Source of the DNA: Xanthobacteraceae bacterium
GTDB lineage: Bacteria; Pseudomonadota; Alphaproteobacteria; Rhizobiales; Xanthobacteraceae
Reading direction: 5' to 3'
Assembly (NCBI GenBank): GCA_022844485.1
Contig: JALHLQ010000037.1
Coordinates: 1 to 32,973 of the forward strand
DNA length: 32,973 bases
The position numbers and the translations under genes were made by a program. This document shows positions 15,415 to 22,443 of the stretch, piece after piece. Under the pieces are notes generated by a model. It was not told the origin of the DNA, made no database searches, and was given only the letters and a program-made list of their open reading frames with translations. Position 1 is the stretch's first letter; the number at the start of each line of letters is the position of its first letter.

Positions 15415-16791
15415 ATGCTCTTCCCCCGCAGACTGCCTGCCGCCGCAGGGGCCATTCTTCTCCTCGTTCTCGCGGGCACGGCGTCCGGATCCTCGTCCGC
15501 CTCCGCCCCCCCGGTCAGCCACAGCACTCTCGCAAACGGGCTCGAGGTCGTGATCATCCCCGACCGGCGCGCTCCCGTCGTGACGCATATGGTCTGGTAC
15601 CGTGTCGGGGCGGCGGACGAGCCGCCCGGCAAATCGGGCATTGCGCATTTTCTCGAACATCTCATGTTCAAGGGGACGGCAAAGAACCCGGCCGGACGCT
15701 TCTCGCAAGTGGTCGCCACCATCGGCGGGCAGGAAAACGCTTTCACCTCACACGACTACACCGCCTATTTTCAACGTGTTTCGCGCGAGCATCTGCCCAC
15801 CCTGATGGAGTTCGAGGCAGACCGGATGACCGGACTCGTGCTGACCGACGAGAACGTGCTGCCGGAACGCAATGTGGTGCTCGAGGAGCAGAATTCGCGC
15901 GTCGCCAACGAACCGAGCGCGCGTCTTGGCGAACAGGTCAGCGCGGCGCTTTATGTCAACCATCCCTATGGCCGACCGATCATCGGATGGCGCCATGAGA
16001 TCGAAAAGCTGAACCGGGACGATGCGCTCGCCTTCTATCGCCGCTTCTACACGCCAAACAATGCCGTGCTGGTGATTGCCGGCGACATTTCCGTCGAAGA
16101 TGCCAAATCGCTGGTGGAGAGAACTTACGGGAAGGTCAAGCGCCGTTTCGAGGTTACGCCACGGATGCGGCCGCAAGAACCGGAACCGAATGCCGCGCGT
16201 CAGGTCGTGCTCTCCGATCCGCGGGTCGCGCAGCCGAGCTTGCAGCGGTCCTATCTCGTCCCCTCATACGCAACGGCGCGGCCCGGCGAATCCGAGGCTG
16301 TCGACGTGCTCGCCTATCTGGTCGGAAACGGCGCCACAGGCCGCTTGTTTCAAAGACTGGTGGTCGAGCAGGGCATCGCAACCAGCGCCGGCGGCTGGTA
16401 CCAGGGCATGAGTCTCGATGCGAGCCGAATGGGCCTGCACGCCTCGCCGAAACCCGACGTGACGCTGACCGCGCTCGAACGCGCCATGGATGGCGTCGTC
16501 GCCGAAGTGATCGAGAAAGGTTTTTCGGCCGAGGAAGTCGAACTCGCCAAGAGCCGGATGATCGCCGATTACATTTATGCGCAGGACAATCAGTCGACGC
16601 TCGCGCGCCTTTACGGCTCGGCGCTCACAACCGGCCTCTCGGTCGACGACGTTCGGCTCCGGCCGGAACGGTTGCGCGCCGTCACGGCCGAAGCCGTTCG
16701 GGAGGCAGCGCGGACATACCTGCTGGCGCACCGCTCGGTCACCGGTTATCTCGTCAAGGACGGCATGGGCCGCGAGGAGAAGCGTTCATGA
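15415..16791 (+). CDS. M16 family zinc peptidase, catalytic subunit
   Basis: A protein of 458 residues with a signal peptide (LPAAAGAILLLVLAGTASGSSS), so periplasmic. The inverted zinc motif HFLEH is at 78-82 (H78, E81, H82), and the distal Glu ligand lies in ERNVVLEEQNSR (157/158). The N-terminal M16 domain is followed by the M16_C domain. The Arg/Tyr substrate-binding motif of the second domain is missing (VVEQGIATSAGGWY), which is usual for the catalytic half of a heterodimeric M16B enzyme. ATG 15415 was chosen because it starts the signal peptide and has AAGGTGA upstream; an in-frame start at 15343 would put unrelated residues in front. It overlaps the next gene by ATGA. Confidence 0.93.
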   Translation: MLFPRRLPAAAGAILLLVLAGTASGSSSASAPPVSHSTLANGLEVVIIPDRRAPVVTHMVWYRVGAADEPPGKSGIAHFLEHLMFKGTAKNPAGRFSQVVATIGGQENAFTSHDYTAYFQRVSREHLPTLMEFEADRMTGLVLTDENVLPERNVVLEEQNSRVANEPSARLGEQVSAALYVNHPYGRPIIGWRHEIEKLNRDDALAFYRRFYTPNNAVLVIAGDISVEDAKSLVERTYGKVKRRFEVTPRMRPQEPEPNAARQVVLSDPRVAQPSLQRSYLVPSYATARPGESEAVDVLAYLVGNGATGRLFQRLVVEQGIATSAGGWYQGMSLDASRMGLHASPKPDVTLTALERAMDGVVAEVIEKGFSAEEVELAKSRMIADYIYAQDNQSTLARLYGSALTTGLSVDDVRLRPERLRAVTAEAVREAARTYLLAHRSVTGYLVKDGMGREEKRS

Positions 16792-18140
16792 TCTTGGCTG
16801 CTCGCAAGACCCGAACGCGCATCCTTGCACTTGCCGCCGTCCTCTTCGCCGCCGCGGGCTTCATCCTGCCGGAGGCGGCATACGCCACGAAGATCGAACG
16901 GATCGTCAGCCCCGGAGGTCTCGAGCTTTGGCTCGTGCGCGAACGCTCCGTGCCGGTCATCGCCATGGATTTCACGTTTCGCGGCGGCGCGAGCGAGGAC
17001 CCCGCAGACAAGGCGGGAGTGGCGACCATGGTGTCGGCGCTGCTCGATGAAGGCGCGGGCGAGATGGACGCGCAAGCCTTCCAGCGGCGCATGCAGGAGA
17101 CGGCGGTCGAGATCTCCTTTTCCGCGGGGCGCGATTTCTTCCACGGATCGCTGCGCACGCTCGCGCAGAACCGTGACGATGCGTTCGCGCTCTTGCGTCT
17201 TGCATTGACGAAGCCGCGCTTCGATGCGGACGCCATCGAGCGCACGCGCTCGCATCGCCTTGCGAGCCTGCGCCGCGAAACCACCAGTCCGGGCGACATC
17301 GCAAGCCGCCGCTGGTGGGCGGCGGCATTTCCCAACCACCCCTATGGCCGTCCGGCGGCCGGAACGCTCGAGTCCGTGCCTCGTATCGCCGCATCGGACC
17401 TGCGCGACTACACGCGCCGGGTCTTCGCGCGCGACACCCTCAAGATCGCCATCGTCGGCGATATCGACGCGGAAGCGGCGGCACGCTGGATCGATCAGGT
17501 GTTCGGGGAGCTCCCCGCTAAAGCGGACCTGCGGCCGGTTCCGGATGCGAATCCGCAAGGCCTGGGCGAGCGGCTCGTGATTCCGCTCGATGTCCCGCAG
17601 GCCGTGCTTCGATTCGGCGGCGTGGGCGTCTCCCGCAAAGACCCTGATTTCTTCGCCGCCTATATCGTCAATCATATCCTTGGCGGCGGCTCATTTTCGT
17701 CGCGCCTCTATCGTGAGGTGCGCGAAAGACGCGGGCTTGCTTATTCCGTGAGCTCCAGCCTTGTCTGGCTCAAGCACACGGCGCTGTTCACCGGGGGAAC
17801 CGCGACAGGTGCGGAGCGGGCAAGCGAGACGCTCGGCGTCATGGAACAAGAAATCCGCCGGCTCGCGGAATCCGGTCCTACCGAGGATGAGCTTGCCAAG
17901 GCGAAGTCGTTCTTGAAGGGCTCCTACGCGCTCGGTTTTGATTCCTCGTCGAAGATCGCAGGCCAGCTCGTTCAGATTCAAAATGACGAGCTCGGCATCG
18001 ACTATATCGATCGTCGCGCTGGTCTGATCGACGCCGTGACCCTCGCCGACGTGCGGCGCGCGGCAAAGCGGCTGCTGTCCGGGAACCTGCTCTTTACCGT
18101 GGTGGGGCGGCCACAAGGCCTCAACCCAAACGGCGGCTAA
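16788..18140 (+). CDS. M16 family peptidase-like protein, non-catalytic subunit
   Basis: A protein of 450 residues with a signal peptide (ILALAAVLFAAAGFILPEAAYA). At the place of the zinc motif it reads GVATMVSALLDEG (about 77-89), so HxxEH is absent and it cannot bind the catalytic zinc. It keeps the second-domain Arg/Tyr motif, RERRGLAYSVSSSL, which the upstream partner lacks. The two proteins thus divide the motifs between them in the way of heterodimeric M16B enzymes such as mitochondrial processing peptidase. Translational coupling (ATGA at 16788-16791) supports a 1:1 complex in the periplasm. The substrate is unknown. Confidence 0.92.
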   Translation: MILAARKTRTRILALAAVLFAAAGFILPEAAYATKIERIVSPGGLELWLVRERSVPVIAMDFTFRGGASEDPADKAGVATMVSALLDEGAGEMDAQAFQRRMQETAVEISFSAGRDFFHGSLRTLAQNRDDAFALLRLALTKPRFDADAIERTRSHRLASLRRETTSPGDIASRRWWAAAFPNHPYGRPAAGTLESVPRIAASDLRDYTRRVFARDTLKIAIVGDIDAEAAARWIDQVFGELPAKADLRPVPDANPQGLGERLVIPLDVPQAVLRFGGVGVSRKDPDFFAAYIVNHILGGGSFSSRLYREVRERRGLAYSVSSSLVWLKHTALFTGGTATGAERASETLGVMEQEIRRLAESGPTEDELAKAKSFLKGSYALGFDSSSKIAGQLVQIQNDELGIDYIDRRAGLIDAVTLADVRRAAKRLLSGNLLFTVVGRPQGLNPNGG

Positions 18141-18142
18141 AA

Positions 18143-18182
18143 CCTGATCTGGCCCGATCAGATTGAAACGATCAGGCGCTAG
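18143..18182. repeat. Hairpin resembling half of a RIME-like element, between convergent genes
   Basis: CCTGATC is repeated inverted as GATCAGG (arms 18144-18150 and 18170-18176) with an alternative inner pairing CTGATC/GATCAG. The segment ends GCGCTAG. It resembles the first hairpin of the element at 30372-30477 (CCTGATCCGATCGGATAGAA) and ends in the same CTAG. It lies between the stops of two convergent genes, so it could act as a bidirectional terminator, although there is no T-tract. Its CTAG forms the TAG stop of the minus-strand gene. Confidence 0.5.
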
Positions 18183-19345
18183 AACAATCGCTCCGAGGCA
18201 AGCCGTGCGCCGTCGCGCAGGCTCCGCAGCTTGGCCCACACCACGTCCGCAGCAACCCGTCCCCAGCCGGCGGAGGTATCGAAGCCGCAGTCTGTCCCCG
18301 CCAGGACGCGCGATGGATCGCCGATCACGGCTGCAACCCGCTCGATCCGGTCGGCGACGACTTCCGGATGCTCGATGATGTTGGTCAGCGGATCAATGAC
18401 GCCTGCGACCAGAATCTGGCCATCCCGCAAGGGAAAACGCTCGAAACAACGAAACTCATGAGCATGCCGCGGATTGGCGAACGGCAAGACGAGACCCCCG
18501 GCGCGGATTTTCTGAACGATCGGCAAGATATCATCGAGCGGCACGTCGCAGTCGTGCGGCGATTCCGAGTTGCCCCAGCACACGTGGACACGCACGCGAT
18601 CGGGTCCGATCCCCTCGATCGCGTCGTTGATCGTGGACACGACATTCTCGACGAACGCGAGGAAATCGGACAGGGGCCGATCCTTGTATGAAATGTGCCG
18701 TTCGAGCGCGAGATCCGGAGCGTCGATCTGCAGCAGGAAACCGTGACGCACAATCGCCAGATACTCGGTGCGCAAGGCGCGGCCGAGCGCGGCGAGATAG
18801 CGGTCCTCGCTCTCATAGTGGCGATTGCGGATCGCGGCGGCGAGAATGCCGGGCGAGGGAGCGCTCATGAACGCCTCGACGAAGGCTTTCGGATATTCCG
18901 CAAGAACCTCGCCGAAGTCGCGGCATTCGCTTTCGATTGCGTGCGGTTTCTTGTAGCGAACCTCCCCGATGGCCGTCGGAAGCCCCTCATTCGGCGAGAC
19001 GCGGGCCGCGGCCGAGGTCTGTTCCAGCCAACGTTTCTTGAATTCGGGGTAACGGTCCACATCCGCCCGCGACGGACGCTGCCAGGTCCCGCCAAGGCCC
19101 GTCAGCCGGTCCTTGAGGTACAGAAAAAAGGACTCGTGTTGCTGCTCGCCGTTGTTGCCGACATCGACGCCCGCCTCGACCTGCAACGGCACGATGGCGC
19201 GCACAGCATCGCGTCCTGCTCTTGTTACATCCTGCGCGTCGACGATTTCGCCGCGCGCGCGGCGGACGTACATCTCGGTGAGAGCGGCGGGGCGCGGCAG
19301 GCTCCCCGTGTGCGTGGTCAGAATTCGCCCGGTGCTCCGGTGCAT
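18179..19345 (-). CDS. MetE-C-like (cobalamin-independent methionine synthase II family) zinc methyltransferase
   Basis: A protein of 388 residues that corresponds to the catalytic C-terminal barrel of MetE only, with no N-terminal MetE domain. TTHTGSLPRP near the N-terminus is the family signature. HVCWGN (about residue 253) carries the His and Cys zinc ligands. NPRHAHEF provides a candidate Glu ligand, and LAGTDCGFDT near the C-terminus supplies the last Cys. Family members transfer methyl groups to or from thiols; several occur in catabolic clusters rather than methionine synthesis. Here it is the last gene of the minus-strand catabolic arm, 49 bases after tctC with its own ribosome site (GGAGAAA), so a demethylation or methyl-transfer step is possible but unproven. 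The TAG stop falls in a repeat-derived CTAG. Confidence 0.8.
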   Translation of the reverse strand: MHRSTGRILTTHTGSLPRPAALTEMYVRRARGEIVDAQDVTRAGRDAVRAIVPLQVEAGVDVGNNGEQQHESFFLYLKDRLTGLGGTWQRPSRADVDRYPEFKKRWLEQTSAAARVSPNEGLPTAIGEVRYKKPHAIESECRDFGEVLAEYPKAFVEAFMSAPSPGILAAAIRNRHYESEDRYLAALGRALRTEYLAIVRHGFLLQIDAPDLALERHISYKDRPLSDFLAFVENVVSTINDAIEGIGPDRVRVHVCWGNSESPHDCDVPLDDILPIVQKIRAGGLVLPFANPRHAHEFRCFERFPLRDGQILVAGVIDPLTNIIEHPEVVADRIERVAAVIGDPSRVLAGTDCGFDTSAGWGRVAADVVWAKLRSLRDGARLASERLF

Positions 19346-19394
19346 CAGGTTTCTCCGACGCGCAAGCTCAGGGGAGCCGCCGTTTTTTTGCGGT

Positions 19395-20408
19395 TCAGTT
19401 CAGCCGCCCGGTTTTCTTGTAGAAGGCGCGCTCCCGCTCGGCATATTCGCCGAGATCTTTTGCCAGATCCTTCGAATTGACGAGCTTGGGGTCAAAAAAG
19501 GCGCCAGTCTTGCGATATTCCGCCACAAGTTCGGGGTCCTGCATCGCTGCTCGCACCATCGCGGCAAGATAGGCTTTGCGGTCGGCCGGCGTTCCCTTCG
19601 GCGTCACGACGAACCGGATCACCTGCCAAGTATACTCGTTGCCGCCAAGAGCCTCATTGAAGGTGGGAACGTCCTTCAACAAATCCATGCGCGCGCCAGC
19701 GGCCACTGCCAGCGGCACCAGTTTCTTCGCCTCCAGGAAGCCGCGGAATTCCGAGTAGAAGCCTTGCGCAAGATCGACATTGCCGCCGACCAGCCCGTTG
19801 ATCCCCGCACCTCCGCCCTGGAACGGCACGCGCAGGAATTTCGCGCCGGTATTCGCCTCGATCTGCTCCACCAGGTACTCCCACATGCTGCCCGGGACGA
19901 TTGCGATGCGGATGGTGCCGGGCTTGTCTTTTGCAGCCTGGATGAACTCCTTGAGCGAATATCCCATAAAGGGCCCTTCGGACGGCCCGACCCAAACCAG
20001 GGCGTCGGTGTTGACGTAGCCGACCGGCTCGAGATCGGTGTAGCTCCAGCGCCCCTGCGAACGCAGCATGGCGTCGCCCCATACCAGGTTGGCGAGGACG
20101 CCGACCGTGTAACCATCCGGCTTGGCTTGCGTCGCCAGATACGCGTGCCCCACCATCCCGGCGCCGCCGGTGCGGTTGTTCACGACAATCCGCTCACCGC
20201 TCCACTTCTCGACATGTTTCGCGAGCAGGCGCGCGGCGACGTCCATTCCCCCGCCGGGAGGATAGACGACGGTGAATTCGATCGGCTGCGTCGGAAAATC
20301 CTTCGGCTTGAGTTTTGCAATGTCCGCCTTGGGATCCCCGCTCTGGGCTGACGCCGCCCCTGCGGCGAGCATCGCAAGCAAGGCCAGGCTCAATGCGCTT
20401 GTCTTCAT
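19395..20408 (-). CDS. Tripartite tricarboxylate transporter substrate-binding protein (TctC/Bug family)
   Basis: A periplasmic binding protein of 337 residues. It has a signal peptide (MKTSALSLALLAMLAAGAASA) and begins its domain with IEFTVVYPPGGGMDVAARLLA, the Bug-family loop that contacts a carboxylate. VNNRTGGAGMVGHAYLATQAKPDGYT then follows the family pattern. I chose ATG 20408 because it starts the signal peptide, has AGGGAGGAATTCC before it, and overlaps the tctA stop as ATGA. A longer in-frame extension runs 116 codons into tctA and is not credible. Binding-pocket residues do not reveal the ligand; Bug proteins bind mono-, di- and tricarboxylates and some amino acids and vitamins. Confidence 0.92.
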   Translation of the reverse strand: MKTSALSLALLAMLAAGAASAQSGDPKADIAKLKPKDFPTQPIEFTVVYPPGGGMDVAARLLAKHVEKWSGERIVVNNRTGGAGMVGHAYLATQAKPDGYTVGVLANLVWGDAMLRSQGRWSYTDLEPVGYVNTDALVWVGPSEGPFMGYSLKEFIQAAKDKPGTIRIAIVPGSMWEYLVEQIEANTGAKFLRVPFQGGGAGINGLVGGNVDLAQGFYSEFRGFLEAKKLVPLAVAAGARMDLLKDVPTFNEALGGNEYTWQVIRFVVTPKGTPADRKAYLAAMVRAAMQDPELVAEYRKTGAFFDPKLVNSKDLAKDLGEYAERERAFYKKTGRLN

Positions 20409-21892
20409 GGAATTCCTCCCTGTGTTTGTTGACGACGGAACATGAGCAGAACGAGCGCCGCGCCGGCCGCCAGCAGAGACGCCGCGACCGGACGCTCCAG
20501 CAGAATAAGAGCGCCGTCGGGCGACATGACGAGCGATTGCCGCAGCGATTGTTCGAGCAGCGGCGCAAGCACGAAGGCTATGACGAAAGGAGCCGGATCG
20601 TAATCGAGCTTGCGCAGCAGGTAGCCGCCGACGCCGAATGCGATCATCACCCATAGATCGAAGACGTTCTTGTTGGCCGAGTAGGTGCCCACCACACACA
20701 GCAGCAGCACCACCGGAAACAGGATGTAATAGGGCACCCGCAGGAGCTGAACCCAAAGACCGATCAGCGGCAGGTTGAGGATCAGCAGAAAGACGTTGCC
20801 GACATACATGCTGGCGACGATGCCCCAGAACAGATCAGGGCGTTGGCTGACGAAGAGCGGCCCCGGTTGAATTCCCTGGATGATCAAAGCGCCGAGCAGC
20901 AGCGCTGTGACCGGGTTTCCAGGAATGCCAAGGGCGAGGACCGGAACAATGCTGCCGGCCACGGCGCCGTTGTTCGCTGACTCCGGGCCGGCGACGCCTT
21001 CGATGGCGCCCTTTCCGAAACGCTCGGGATTGCTCGATAGACGGCGTTCGAGAGCATAGGACACGAACGACGCCGTCACGGGCCCGCCGCCCGGCACAAG
21101 GCCCAGCAGGAATCCCAGGCCGCTGCCGCGCAAGATTGGCCGCCATGAAGCGCGCCAGTCGGCAAGGGTCGGCCACAGATTGCGGACGCGCTCCGCGAGC
21201 AGCGTGCCGCGCTTGACCCGCTCGACATTGGCCAACACCTCGCCGAGTCCGAACAATCCGATGACCACCGAAAGAAGTTCAAATCCCGCCGTAAGGTTGA
21301 TCATGCCGAACGTGAGCCGTTCCTGTCCGTTGACCACGTCGATGCCGACGGCGGCCGCGAGAAAGCCGAGCGCGATCATGAGCGTGCCTTTGATCGCCGA
21401 ACCCGTAATCATGAACAACGTGCAAACAAGTCCGAGCACCATGAGCGCGAAGTTTTCCGGCGGCCCAAAGCGGATCGCAGCGGCGGCGATCGCGGGCGCG
21501 AAAAACGTCATCAGGATCACGCCGAGCGTGCCGGCAATGAACGAGCCGATCGCGGCAATTCCGAGCGCGGCGCCGGCGCGTCCCTGTCGCGCCATCTGAT
21601 GCCCATCGATGCAGGTGACGACGGAGGCGGCCTCGCCCGGAATGTTCAAGAGAACCGACGTGGTCGAGCCTCCATACATCGCCCCATAGAAGATCGAGGC
21701 GAGCATGACCATGCCGGCGACCGGGGTCAGCGTAAACGTGATCGGCAACAGCAGCGCCAGCGCCGCGAGCGGGCCAAGCCCGGGCAAGACGCCCACAAGC
21801 GTTCCGATCAGACTCCCAAGCAGGCAGAAATAGAGATTCTGCGCGGTCAAGATGACGGTAAATCCCGCCAATAGGTCGCCAACCGCGTCCAT
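20405..21892 (-). CDS. Tripartite tricarboxylate transporter, large membrane subunit (TctA)
   Basis: A very hydrophobic protein of 495 residues with about ten to twelve membrane segments. The TctA signature GTLVGVLPGLGPLAALALLLPITF is near residues 30-55. Family segments MLASIFYGAMYGGSTTSVLLNIPGE and LGIPGNPVTALLLGALIIQGIQPGP are also present. It forms the sodium- or proton-driven channel of the TTT system with TctB and receives substrate from TctC. The gene is three bases downstream of tctB and overlaps tctC, giving the order B-A-C. Confidence 0.94.
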   Translation of the reverse strand: MDAVGDLLAGFTVILTAQNLYFCLLGSLIGTLVGVLPGLGPLAALALLLPITFTLTPVAGMVMLASIFYGAMYGGSTTSVLLNIPGEAASVVTCIDGHQMARQGRAGAALGIAAIGSFIAGTLGVILMTFFAPAIAAAAIRFGPPENFALMVLGLVCTLFMITGSAIKGTLMIALGFLAAAVGIDVVNGQERLTFGMINLTAGFELLSVVIGLFGLGEVLANVERVKRGTLLAERVRNLWPTLADWRASWRPILRGSGLGFLLGLVPGGGPVTASFVSYALERRLSSNPERFGKGAIEGVAGPESANNGAVAGSIVPVLALGIPGNPVTALLLGALIIQGIQPGPLFVSQRPDLFWGIVASMYVGNVFLLILNLPLIGLWVQLLRVPYYILFPVVLLLCVVGTYSANKNVFDLWVMIAFGVGGYLLRKLDYDPAPFVIAFVLAPLLEQSLRQSLVMSPDGALILLERPVAASLLAAGAALVLLMFRRQQTQGGIP

Positions 21893-21895
21893 GCG

Positions 21896-22336
21896 TCACC
21901 AGCCCCACGGGCCGCGCGGCAGCGGCAGCCCCAGCACGCGCTCGAACAACCAGACCACCGCGACATCGGCCAGCATGGCGAGCAGGATCGCCCGCGGCCA
22001 GGGAACCCGTTCCACCGCGCGCAAAAGGACGAGCATCGTAATCGCGCCCGAGACTGCGAAACCGACATAAGGCAATGCCATCGCCATCACTGCCAAGCCG
22101 GCGACGACTCCGGCTACGCGCCGCAGGGCGGCGCCGCGCGGAAATTCCGGCGCTTGCGCGCGGTGCGATGACTTGATGACGAGCGCCACGCCGCATCCTG
22201 CAACGATGATCGCAGCAAGGAACGGAAACAAGCCGCTTTCCGGCCCCGACCGGCTGACCAGGCCGAGAGTCCAGGCGTAGCTCGCCGTAGCCGCGCCGAG
22301 CAGAATCCAGAATGCGTTGAGTACGCGCTCAGCCAT
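21896..22336 (-). CDS. Tripartite tricarboxylate transporter, small membrane subunit (TctB)
   Basis: A protein of 146 residues from ATG 22336 with four predicted membrane helices (FWILLGAATASYAWTLGL; LFPFLAAIIVAGCGVALVI; VAGVVAGLAVMAMALPYVGFAV; AILLAMLADVAVVWLFERV). The fold and the position before tctA identify it as TctB (DUF1468), although sequence conservation in this family is low. An in-frame GTG three codons earlier is an alternative start. About 107 bases separate it from the flavoenzyme gene upstream. A TATAAT hexamer on the minus strand at 22448-22443 lies there without a recognisable -35 box, so a separate transporter promoter is possible but weak. Confidence 0.85.
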   Translation of the reverse strand: MAERVLNAFWILLGAATASYAWTLGLVSRSGPESGLFPFLAAIIVAGCGVALVIKSSHRAQAPEFPRGAALRRVAGVVAGLAVMAMALPYVGFAVSGAITMLVLLRAVERVPWPRAILLAMLADVAVVWLFERVLGLPLPRGPWGW

Positions 22337-22443
22337 TCCGCACACGCCTTGTCGCCTGGCGGAAGAGACGCGAACCCTCGCAATGGCGTTTCGATCGGCG
22401 GCAGCCGAATATCATCGGGGTGACACCTGGGCTGATAGGATCA

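Noticed and set aside
19374..19394. CCGCCGTTTTTTTGCGG between tctC and the MetE-like gene as a terminator
   Set aside because: The T-run is in the loop on the plus strand, whereas the genes read on the minus strand; the structure does not fit an intrinsic terminator for tctC.
20409..20756. A 116-codon N-terminal extension of the tctC frame
   Set aside because: It lies wholly inside tctA in another frame; the signal peptide and ribosome site at 20408 mark the true start.
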